Assembly: GCA_000433535.1 (NCBI GenBank)
Contig: FR892679.1
Span: forward strand, 188,008 to 199,512
Length of the DNA stretch: 11,505 nucleotides
Origin: Dorea sp. CAG:317
GTDB lineage: Bacteria > Bacillota > Clostridia > Lachnospirales > Lachnospiraceae
Direction: 5' to 3'
Both the position numbers and the translations under genes were made by a program. The notes under the pieces were generated by a model. The model did no database searches, was not told where the DNA came from, and saw only the letters and a program-made list of their open reading frames with translations. Shown in pieces: positions 6,175 through 11,144 of the stretch. The first letter of the stretch is position 1. Each line of letters begins with the position of its first letter.

Positions 6175-7059
6175 TTACTCCAGAAGCTGCTCAACCTGAA
6201 GAAGTCCCCAGCCCTGTGTCGTTTCCGTTTCCACCCTTCTGCTGCTTGAACGAAGCTTTAATTTTGCTTCTACATTGCTCATATCCGGGTATTTAGATAA
6301 AAGAAGCGCCATTGCTCCGGAGACGACCGGCGCCGCCATAGACGTCCCGCTTTTGACCGTATAGAACTTTCCGGTCTTTTTCCATTCTCCGTTGCAGGAA
6401 ATGATCCTGCAGCCCGGAGCCAGCACATCCGGCTTAACAACACATGCTTCTGTAGGTCCTTCCCCGGAACAATAAAAGCCTCTCTTCTTTTCTGCCAGAG
6501 CTCCTGCTGTAATCACCTTCCTGCTGGTTCCCGGAATGGTAATGGTTCCTTGTCTGGGTCCGTAATTTCCTGCCGCTGCAATGACAAAGAGACCTTCATC
6601 CCATAATTCTTCCACTTTTTTAACGATTTCCTCTTCCTTTCCTTTTTGTATACCCGCTCTTGCTCCCACAGAAATATTTACGATTCGAATCCCGTATTTC
6701 CTCCAGTTTGACTTCACCCAATCAACTGCTGCACTCATTTGTTCCATACTTCCCTCCCCTTTTTGATCCAGCATCTTCACAACAACAAGCTCTGCCTTCG
6801 GAGCCATACCAGCAAAGACGCCTCCCGACATTCTGCCGCTTCCACACAAAATTCCAGCCACATGCGTCCCGTGTCCGCTGTCATCATATAGTGTCTCTTT
6901 CCCGTAGACGCAGTCTCGAAACGCTTTTACTCGGCCGGACAGATCCGGGTGTGGCGAAAGTCCGGTATCAAGAACAGCTATACCGATTTTGTCGCCCATA
7001 CAACGCCCATTTCTTATATCATCACACCAATAATGAATCGTCTGCTTTACTTTGTCCAT
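6175..7059 (-). CDS. Subtilisin-family (S8) serine protease, cytoplasmic type
   Basis: Complete subtilase of 294 residues. The triad is Asp31 (AVLDTGLSPHPDL), His63 (DSGHGTHVAGI) and Ser240 (SGTSMAAPVVSG), with the oxyanion Asn165 in AAAGNYGP. The domain starts almost at the N-terminus and I see neither a signal peptide nor a typical inhibitor propeptide, so an intracellular role, as for AprX or intracellular subtilisins, is likely. I favour ATG 7059 (AAGGA 9 nt upstream). A TTG at 7119 with GGTGGAG before it would add 20 residues (MKFYSTLFLYEYPNEKGLFF) and cannot be excluded. No convincing promoter or terminator is seen. It is divergent from the J-domain gene and in the same direction as the downstream ylxM operon. 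Its substrate is unknown. Confidence 0.93.
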   Translation of the reverse strand: MDKVKQTIHYWCDDIRNGRCMGDKIGIAVLDTGLSPHPDLSGRVKAFRDCVYGKETLYDDSGHGTHVAGILCGSGRMSGGVFAGMAPKAELVVVKMLDQKGEGSMEQMSAAVDWVKSNWRKYGIRIVNISVGARAGIQKGKEEEIVKKVEELWDEGLFVIAAAGNYGPRQGTITIPGTSRKVITAGALAEKKRGFYCSGEGPTEACVVKPDVLAPGCRIISCNGEWKKTGKFYTVKSGTSMAAPVVSGAMALLLSKYPDMSNVEAKLKLRSSSRRVETETTQGWGLLQVEQLLE

Positions 7060-7120
7060 AAAAAACAATCCTTTTTCATTAGGATATTCGTAAAGAAACA
7101 AAGTGGAATAAAATTTCAAA

Positions 7121-7149
7121 TTGATTTCTCCACCGATTTATCGTAAGAT
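7121..7149 (+). promoter_or_regulatory. Candidate promoter of the J-domain gene
   Basis: TTGATT (7121-7126), a 17-nt spacer and TAAGAT (7144-7149) form a moderate sigma-A-type promoter. It would give a leader of about 70 nt carrying the inverted repeat at 7178-7199. The -10 is the same hexamer as that of the ylxM promoter. Confidence 0.45.
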
Positions 7150-7177
7150 AGTTATGTTCTGTATTGGAATATCGCGC

Positions 7178-7199
7178 CAAGACTTGACCACAGGTCTTG
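7178..7199. repeat. Inverted repeat in the leader of the J-domain gene
   Basis: CAAGAC at 7178-7183 and GTCTTG at 7194-7199 form a perfect 6-bp inverted repeat with a 10-nt spacer; the spacer itself can form GACC/GGTC pairs with the right arm. It lies between the divergent protease and J-domain genes and could be an operator or an RNA hairpin. It does not match the CIRCE heat-shock operator. Confidence 0.45.
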
Positions 7200-7225
7200 A
7201 TTAATATTAATAAGGGGAGGATATT

Positions 7226-7858
7226 ATGGCGCACAAAAATTATTATGACATACTGGGAGTTTCTACAAAAGCATCGCTGGATGAGATTACAGCTGCCAAA
7301 AATGCACTGGCAAAGAAATATCATCCAGATGTTAATTTAAAAGATGGAATTGATACAACCGAACAGATGCAGGAAATTCTGGAGGCTTACCGCATCTTAT
7401 CAGATCCTGCCAAACGGAAAAAATACGACAGAAAAATGCAGGGACGTACCGCTGTCATGCAGACATTTGATCTTCAGCGGGACGAAGAACATCCTGAGAA
7501 GGAAGAAGGCTTTATTATATACTGGAGAGCCGCCGGCGAGCTTTATGACATCATTTTAGAAAGCGATGACCTGTTCCATCAAAAAGAAAACCGGCATCAG
7601 CTCGGAGCACTTGCCATGCAGGCATTAAAACCAATTCTTGTACTTCGTGCCGGTCAGATTCCTGAGAAATACTGGCATCCGGACACCATGAACTGGCTGC
7701 TCCTTGCTTCTTATAAGAATCGAAATTATACAACAGCGTTTTTACTTACTTTATATGATGAACATACAAAGAAAGAGATCTCTGTAGTGGACAAAATGCG
7801 ACTGCAAAAACAAACTATGCAGTATCAGCATTCCGTAAAAAAACTGCTCAGATATTAA
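7226..7858 (+). CDS. J-domain (DnaJ-like) co-chaperone with novel C-terminal region
   Basis: 210-residue protein with an N-terminal J domain (residues 5-70), which stimulates the ATPase of a DnaK-type Hsp70. The start is NYYDILGVSTKASLDEI, the catalytic HPD is at 33-35, and the domain closes with YRILSDPAKRKKYDR. It lacks the Gly/Phe linker, the zinc-finger CxxCxGxG repeats and the client-binding domains of true DnaJ, so it is an orphan J protein. Residues 75-210 match nothing I recognise; they look soluble and mostly helical. The start has AGGGGAGG 6 nt upstream. The gene stands alone; a separate promoter precedes the next gene. The C-terminal region presumably gives client specificity, but which client is unknown. 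Confidence 0.88.
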   Translation: MAHKNYYDILGVSTKASLDEITAAKNALAKKYHPDVNLKDGIDTTEQMQEILEAYRILSDPAKRKKYDRKMQGRTAVMQTFDLQRDEEHPEKEEGFIIYWRAAGELYDIILESDDLFHQKENRHQLGALAMQALKPILVLRAGQIPEKYWHPDTMNWLLLASYKNRNYTTAFLLTLYDEHTKKEISVVDKMRLQKQTMQYQHSVKKLLRY

Positions 7859-7866
7859 ATTATTAT

Positions 7867-7895
7867 TTCACACATCTTCATCCAACGCATATTAT
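7867..7895 (+). promoter_or_regulatory. Promoter of the Cys/Gly-rich small protein
   Basis: TTCACA (7867-7872; five of six match the -35 consensus), a 17-nt spacer and TATTAT (7890-7895; five of six match the -10 consensus). It starts 8 nt after the stop of the J-domain gene. The transcription start near 7902 gives a leader of about 27 nt. With the terminator at 8181-8211 this makes a compact one-gene transcription unit. Confidence 0.7.
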
Positions 7896-7928
7896 GTTAC
7901 TGTAAATAACCTATATGGAGGCTTTAAC

Positions 7929-8165
7929 ATGAGTGATTTAAGTGCTGCAAACTGCGGATGCGGATGCGAAACTGACAGATACTGCGGAGATAACGGATGC
8001 TGCAACAACAGTTGCCTGTGGATCATCCTTCTTCTCTTCTGCTGTGGCGGTGGAAATGGATGTGGCGGAAATCACGGTGGCTGCAATGACAGCTGTCTGT
8101 GGATCATCTTACTTCTCTTCTGCTGTGGCGGCGGAAACTTTTTAGGCGGCGGAAACTGCTGCTAA
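7929..8165 (+). CDS. Cys/Gly-rich small protein with two hydrophobic repeats (HCB13-like)
   Basis: 78-residue protein with 16 Cys and 18 Gly. It opens MSDLSAANCGCGC and holds two copies of an 18-residue unit (residues 26-43 and 53-70), each with the core SCLWIILLLFCCGGGN, at a 27-residue period. The hydrophobic WIILLLF stretches are too short to cross a membrane in the usual way but could lie in or on it. It resembles proteins labelled chorion class high-cysteine HCB protein 13 in Clostridia; that label is a similarity name and says nothing of function. GGAGG lies 8 nt before the ATG. It has its own promoter and a strong terminator, which suggests high expression as a monocistron. The Cys pattern could bind metal, form disulfides or be modified; none of this can be shown from the sequence. 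Confidence 0.85.
   Translation: MSDLSAANCGCGCETDRYCGDNGCCNNSCLWIILLLFCCGGGNGCGGNHGGCNDSCLWIILLLFCCGGGNFLGGGNCC
8004..8138 (+). repeat. Tandem coding repeat within the Cys-rich gene
   Basis: Two 54-nt units, 8004-8057 and 8085-8138, start 81 nt apart. At protein level the copies differ at one position (Asn27 versus Asp54), while at DNA level they differ at several codon third positions. This suggests an old duplication kept by selection on the protein, not a fresh slippage event. Confidence 0.85.
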
Positions 8166-8180
8166 TGACTGTATAGTCAA

Positions 8181-8211
8181 GGGATGGAGTACATCACTCC
8201 ATCCCCTTTTT
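8181..8211 (+). terminator. Intrinsic terminator after the Cys-rich gene
   Basis: Perfect 10-bp stem, GGGATGGAGT (8181-8190) with ACTCCATCCC (8196-8205), a 5-nt loop, then C and five T. It ends the plus-strand Cys-rich gene. The right arm and loop also encode the last codons and stop of the converging 54-residue minus-strand gene. Confidence 0.9.
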
Positions 8212-8358
8212 ATATTTCGTAGTTCCTTTTCTTTCCCCGTTCTTATTTTCATGTTTCTTCAAATCTTTTTCTCCATTTACATCAAGCCTCTTTTTCAACA
8301 TACAATCCTCATCAATTTCATATACCGCATTTCCATCAATGATCAATTTTCTTCTCAT
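8194..8358 (-). CDS. Small basic protein, 54 residues, function unknown
   Basis: Short open frame of 54 codons plus TGA. It starts MRRKLIIDGNAVYEIDEDC and ends in a very polar Lys/Glu/Asn-rich tail (KHENKNGERKGTTKYKKG). Support for a real gene: an AGGTGG site lies 8 nt before the ATG; the N-terminal third reads like a folded beta-hairpin segment; codon choice is normal for the neighbourhood; and it fills what would otherwise be a gap of over 300 bases. The stop lies inside the terminator of the converging Cys-rich gene. I recognise no named family and no clear promoter. The N-terminal part is more convincing than the low-complexity tail. Confidence 0.6.
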   Translation of the reverse strand: MRRKLIIDGNAVYEIDEDCMLKKRLDVNGEKDLKKHENKNGERKGTTKYKKGME

Positions 8359-8487
8359 CAATTTTTCCACCTTTCCGGAACTTCCTTTCTATTTAATATA
8401 TGGAAAATCCTGTAATTAGTTTTCCCTTCTTTCATAAAATCCATTCCATCATCATATATATCTACAACGTTACTTCAAGGAGTGCTT

Positions 8488-9045
8488 ATGGAATCAAAAA
8501 CCCCAAAACCAATGACGCCCTTTGACGTCCTTACAACGCCTTCTCATTTATATACCTTGAAATTGCTGCTTCCATACACTCCGCCTTCCATGCAGCATTT
8601 TTTTGCTATTTATATAAAGCTTCAGGAATTAACCTATACATTCCAACATTTTCACGGTTGTAAAAATCATTCCGGTCTTCCGCAGATTTTCTCCGATCTC
8701 AAATCTTATATGAGTCCAGAGGAACAGGAACAAATGGAAACGGTGGAGAATATAATGAATATGATGACACTGATGCAGAGTATGCCCGATTCTGCAGAGC
8801 CTGATCTCTCCGATCTATTCAGCAGCATGTTTGCGCAGGAAACTGAGACAGGGGGCAAAAATATGGAAGGGAACAAGGAAAACAAAGAAGGAGATGCAGA
8901 TTATGAACGAATGGATGAACCATCCACTAATGAAAGAGATCGATCCACTGAAGCTGGAACTGATCAAAAAGGCGGCTGCCCAGACCAATGGGAAGACCGG
9001 CAAAGCTCTGGCACCTGTGATGATGACTTTGATTACCAGCGCTAA
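8488..9045 (+). CDS. Met-rich small protein of unknown function, overlapping the next gene
   Basis: 185-residue open frame from ATG 8488 (AAGGAG 5 nt upstream; the in-frame GTG at 8482 overlaps the binding site). Residues 1-120 look like a real protein: MTPFDVLTTPSHLYTLKLLLPYTPP, a helical part, then MSPEEQEQMETVENIMNMMTLMQSM. From about residue 125 the product becomes low-complexity and polar (GGKNMEGNKENKEGDAD), and from residue 139 it is an out-of-phase translation of the downstream gene for 143 nt, with many Asp, Ser, Thr and Gly. The true C-terminus may therefore be nearer 8880, with a lost stop or an indel. I recognise no named family. It is co-directional and probably co-transcribed with the gene at 8903-9175. 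Confidence 0.65.
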   Translation: MESKTPKPMTPFDVLTTPSHLYTLKLLLPYTPPSMQHFFAIYIKLQELTYTFQHFHGCKNHSGLPQIFSDLKSYMSPEEQEQMETVENIMNMMTLMQSMPDSAEPDLSDLFSSMFAQETETGGKNMEGNKENKEGDADYERMDEPSTNERDRSTEAGTDQKGGCPDQWEDRQSSGTCDDDFDYQR

Positions 9046-9175
9046 GAAAAACGGAATCCAATTCACAGGCGAAGAGATGGCTTTAATATTAGACATTCTG
9101 AAAGACGGCAAATCAAAAGAAGAACAAATGCAGATCGATCAGATGGTAAAAATGGTCCAGCACTATATGAAATAA
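8903..9175 (+). CDS. Small helical Met-rich protein of unknown function
   Basis: 90-residue protein with the start MNEWMNHPLMKEIDPLKLE and the helical middle LAPVMMTLITSAKKNGIQF, followed by FTGEEMALILDILKDGKSKEEQ and ending QMVKMVQHYMK. It has 12 Met, counting the first. I choose ATG 8903 because AAGGAG lies 9 nt upstream; the longer frame to 8831 has no such site and a random-looking N-terminus. It is soluble and probably all-helical, with no known motif. Its first half overlaps the open tail of the preceding frame. Paired small genes of this kind, each Met-rich, suggest that the products may act together, but that is inference. Confidence 0.75.
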   Translation: MNEWMNHPLMKEIDPLKLELIKKAAAQTNGKTGKALAPVMMTLITSAKKNGIQFTGEEMALILDILKDGKSKEEQMQIDQMVKMVQHYMK

Positions 9176-9187
9176 CAGAAATCCGCT

Positions 9188-9225
9188 AAAAAGAAGAAGG
9201 GCTTTAAAACCCTTCTTCCTTTCTA
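9188..9225. terminator. Bidirectional terminator between convergent genes
   Basis: 9-bp stem GAAGAAGGG (9193-9201) with CCCTTCTTC (9210-9218). On the minus strand it is followed by TTTTT (9192-9188), and on the plus strand by CTTTCT. It serves the small gene ending at 9175 and the thioesterase ending at 9204; its stem covers the last codons of the thioesterase. Confidence 0.8.
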
Positions 9226-9680
9226 AGCATACGTATCTCACGCCGTTTTTTGGCATTCTCCCATTCTTCCTTTTCTTTTTCTGTTGTGAGAACAAGTCCG
9301 GGAATCACTGCCGGTCTGTCATTTTCATCCAAGCCTACCATTGTAAAATACGCGCGGTTGATTAATGTCCGGCTGCTGTCATTTGCTTCAATATAGGTAT
9401 CCACCTTCACTTCCATAGATGTTCTTCCTACATAGGTTGCCTTGCCGATGATCACGATCACATCTCTTTGATAAGCTCCGTGAAGGAATTTTAAATTGTC
9501 AACAGAAGCCGTTGTCACATTCATTCGCGCGTGGCGTTTTGCAACAAGCCCTGCCACTTCGTCAATCCACTGCATGAGCACGCCTCCGAAGAGACGCCCG
9601 GACGCATTCAGATGATTGGGACGCACCATATGCACCGTCTCTACTACAGATTCTGACACTTCTCTTTTATCTACACTCAT
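9204..9680 (-). CDS. Hotdog-fold acyl-CoA thioesterase
   Basis: 158-residue single hotdog domain of the acyl-CoA hydrolase (YciA/BACH-like) group, which splits acyl-CoA to free acid and CoA in the cytoplasm. The diagnostic stretch RPNHLNASGRLFGGVLMQWIDE at residues 20-41 carries the central helix and Asp40 of the active site; VTTASVDNLKFLHG follows at about 55, and VGRTSMEVKVDTYIE at about 84 forms the sheet. The charged tail after residue 130 (EKEKEEWENAKKRREIR) is typical for Firmicute members. I start at ATG 9680, 8 nt after GGAG; the upstream ATG at 9710 lacks a binding site. It is transcribed from an extended -10 promoter shared back-to-back with the TruA-like gene. The chain length of its substrate is not known. 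Confidence 0.9.
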   Translation of the reverse strand: MSVDKREVSESVVETVHMVRPNHLNASGRLFGGVLMQWIDEVAGLVAKRHARMNVTTASVDNLKFLHGAYQRDVIVIIGKATYVGRTSMEVKVDTYIEANDSSRTLINRAYFTMVGLDENDRPAVIPGLVLTTEKEKEEWENAKKRREIRMLRKEEGF

Positions 9681-9733
9681 TGATAATACTCCGTTTCCGC
9701 ATGTTTTCATGCTAATTTTTGTAAGGCTCTTTC

Positions 9734-9742
9734 ATTATAACA
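9734..9742 (-). promoter_or_regulatory. Extended -10 promoter of the thioesterase gene
   Basis: On the minus strand the TGT before TATAAT (9739-9734) makes a perfect extended -10. The 17-nt-distant -35 position reads TTTCAG and is poor, as expected for extended -10 promoters. The start near 9727 gives a leader of about 45 nt. It forms an inverted repeat with the plus-strand promoter at 9750-9758. Confidence 0.75.
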
Positions 9743-9749
9743 CAAGATT

Positions 9750-9758
9750 TGTTATACT
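9750..9758 (+). promoter_or_regulatory. Extended -10 promoter of the TruA-like gene
   Basis: TGT followed by TATACT (9753-9758) is an extended -10 on the plus strand; its -35 position, TTTCAT at 9730-9735, is weak. The start near 9765 gives a leader of about 30 nt before the ATG at 9796, with AAAGGAG at 9781-9787. It is the mirror of the minus-strand promoter, with one mismatch in nine bases. Confidence 0.7.
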
Positions 9759-9795
9759 GAAATTACTTTTGAAATGGAATAAAGGAGTAATCGCC

Positions 9796-10533
9796 ATGAG
9801 AAATATAAAACTTACAATAGAATATGACGGAAGCCGATATCAGGGATGGGCACGCCTCGGAAAAAACGAATCAAATAATACGATTTCCAACAAAATTCTG
9901 GAAGTATTAAAAAAAATGACGGACGAATCTGACATAGAACTTTACTGCGGCTGTCGTACAGAGGTGGGTGTACATGCCTACGCACAGATTGCTAATTTCA
10001 AGACCTCCTCAGCGATGTCCATTCAGGATATCAAACATTATCTGAACCGCTATCTTCCTATGGATATTGCAATCATAGATGTGGAGGAAGTCTCTGAACG
10101 TTTTCATGCACAATTGAATGCGGTGTCTAAGACTTATGTATATCGCATGACGATCTCAGACGTTCCAAGCGTATTTGACCGCCGACACACATACCACTGT
10201 TTTAAAATACCGGATAAGAACCTTATGCAGCAGGCTGCTCTTCTTTTAGTAGGAAAACACGATTTCAAAAATTTTTCCACTGTCAAGAAGTCCAAATCTA
10301 CGGTCCGAGAAATTTTAGACATTGATATTTACGGAGATATTGAAGAAATGCAGATCATGATTCACGCTGATGATTTTCTCCATAACATGGCAAGAATGAT
10401 TGTCAGCACACTTCTCGATATCGGTCTTGGCACAAGAAAAAAAGACGTCATTGAAGATATCTTCGACGGAAAACAAGAGCCAAGCGCTCCTTGTGATCCG
10501 CGCGGTCTTTATCTTCAGGAGGTTGCTTATTAA
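9796..10533 (+). CDS. truA: TruA-family tRNA pseudouridine synthase with Glu at the catalytic Asp position
   Basis: TruA isomerises uridines 38-40 of the tRNA anticodon arm to pseudouridine. This 245-residue protein has the family frame: IEYDGSRYQGW at 8-18, CRTEVGVHAYAQ at 53-64, RFHAQLNAVSKTYVYR at 102-117, GKHDFKNFS at 153-161, KSTVREI at 167-173 and DDFLHNMARMIVSTLLDIG at 192-210. At residue 56 (GAG at 9961-9963) it carries Glu where TruA enzymes have the catalytic Asp of RTDxGVHA. The motif around residue 17 (GWA rather than GWQ) and TIS for TVQ near residue 29 also depart from the family. It may be a paralogue with altered or lost activity; a normal TruA elsewhere in the genome is to be expected. 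The start at 9796 has AAAGGAG 8 nt upstream; the frame is open further upstream to 9616 but that stretch is antisense to the thioesterase. Confidence 0.88.
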   Translation: MRNIKLTIEYDGSRYQGWARLGKNESNNTISNKILEVLKKMTDESDIELYCGCRTEVGVHAYAQIANFKTSSAMSIQDIKHYLNRYLPMDIAIIDVEEVSERFHAQLNAVSKTYVYRMTISDVPSVFDRRHTYHCFKIPDKNLMQQAALLLVGKHDFKNFSTVKKSKSTVREILDIDIYGDIEEMQIMIHADDFLHNMARMIVSTLLDIGLGTRKKDVIEDIFDGKQEPSAPCDPRGLYLQEVAY

Positions 10534-10546
10534 TTTCACATTCAGC

Positions 10547-10597
10547 AAAAAAAGAAACTTAGATGGAAGGAAAATCCCCCGTTCTAAGTTTCTTTTT
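10547..10597. terminator. Strong bidirectional terminator
   Basis: Perfect 15-bp stem, AAAAAGAAACTTAGA (10549-10563) with TCTAAGTTTCTTTTT (10583-10597), and a 19-nt loop that can itself pair GGA/TCC. Plus-strand reading ends in TTTTTC, minus-strand reading in seven T. It serves both the TruA-like gene and the converging acetyltransferase. Confidence 0.92.
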
Positions 10598-10619
10598 CTA
10601 TTACCTCTTATACACTTAC

Positions 10620-11132
10620 TTACAGTATTTTTTCAAAAGCGATCCTTTCGTCTCCGGTCTCCGGACCTTCCGCAAGCTTGATTGTCCCGCAGCGGACAAA
10701 GCCTGCTTTCTCAAGCGCTCTCTGCATAGGCAGATTCCCTGGATGCGTATCAATTCGGACTGCTTTAAAGCCTGACTTCTCAGCCATCTCAAAACCGTAT
10801 GAAAACATTTTGCCCGCAACACCTTTTCCTTTGCTTTCATCTGCCACGCACACCCGGTGCATCGAAGCATACTCTCCGTCTGTCAGCCATTTCCCATCAA
10901 TTTCATAATAGGAAACGTCCGGTGTTGTCTGGAAGGCAAAAATGCCGAGAATCTCCCCTTCTTCAACCGCCAGATAAGTACATCCTTTTTTCACATCATC
11001 AAGCCATACCTCTCTGGACGGATAACCTTTTTGCCACTGATCAAGCCCAAGCCCCTTTAACTGTCTCTTTGCCTGATCTGTAATCTCACACATCCTATCT
11101 ACATGTTCATTTTTGGCAACAATAAACTTCAT
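10620..11132 (-). CDS. GNAT-family N-acetyltransferase
   Basis: 170-residue acetyl-CoA-dependent acyltransferase. Motif A is MHRVCVADESKGKGVAGKMF at residues 91-110, where SKGKGVA forms the pyrophosphate-binding loop (R/Q-x-x-G-x-G/A type). Motif B, RIDTHPGNLPMQRALEKAGF at 126-145, closes the cofactor site. The N-terminal half (TDQAKRQLKGLGLDQWQKGYP at 18-38) resembles a group of Firmicute acetyltransferases of unknown substrate. AGGGAG lies before the ATG, in the 12-nt gap after the TrmO-like gene, so the pair is likely one operon. The substrate cannot be inferred; small-molecule amine or protein N-terminus are both possible. Confidence 0.9.
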   Translation of the reverse strand: MKFIVAKNEHVDRMCEITDQAKRQLKGLGLDQWQKGYPSREVWLDDVKKGCTYLAVEEGEILGIFAFQTTPDVSYYEIDGKWLTDGEYASMHRVCVADESKGKGVAGKMFSYGFEMAEKSGFKAVRIDTHPGNLPMQRALEKAGFVRCGTIKLAEGPETGDERIAFEKIL

Positions 11133-11144
11133 TGCTTTTTCTCC

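Noticed and set aside
6149..6177. Plus-strand promoter from TTGACA at 6149-6154
   Set aside because: The -10 position is a run of T without a TATAAT-like hexamer, and no plus-strand gene follows.
6660..7061. 133-codon plus-strand open frame
   Set aside because: Antisense to the subtilase, with composition that mirrors its codons; a shadow frame.
7178..7199. CIRCE-type heat-shock operator before the J-domain gene
   Set aside because: The repeat CAAGAC-N10-GTCTTG does not match the CIRCE arms TTAGCACTC/GAGTGCTAA.
8004..8138. Repeats as a CRISPR or mobile element
   Set aside because: There are only two units, they lie in a coding frame, and the protein repeat explains them fully.
8831..8902. 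Upstream extension of the 90-residue gene
   Set aside because: No binding site and a random-looking basic peptide; ATG 8903 has AAGGAG at good spacing.
9616..9795. Open frame extending the TruA-like protein upstream by 60 residues
   Set aside because: It is antisense to the start of the thioesterase gene and runs through both promoters; the AAAGGAG site and the family start MRNIKLTIEYDG place the start at 9796.
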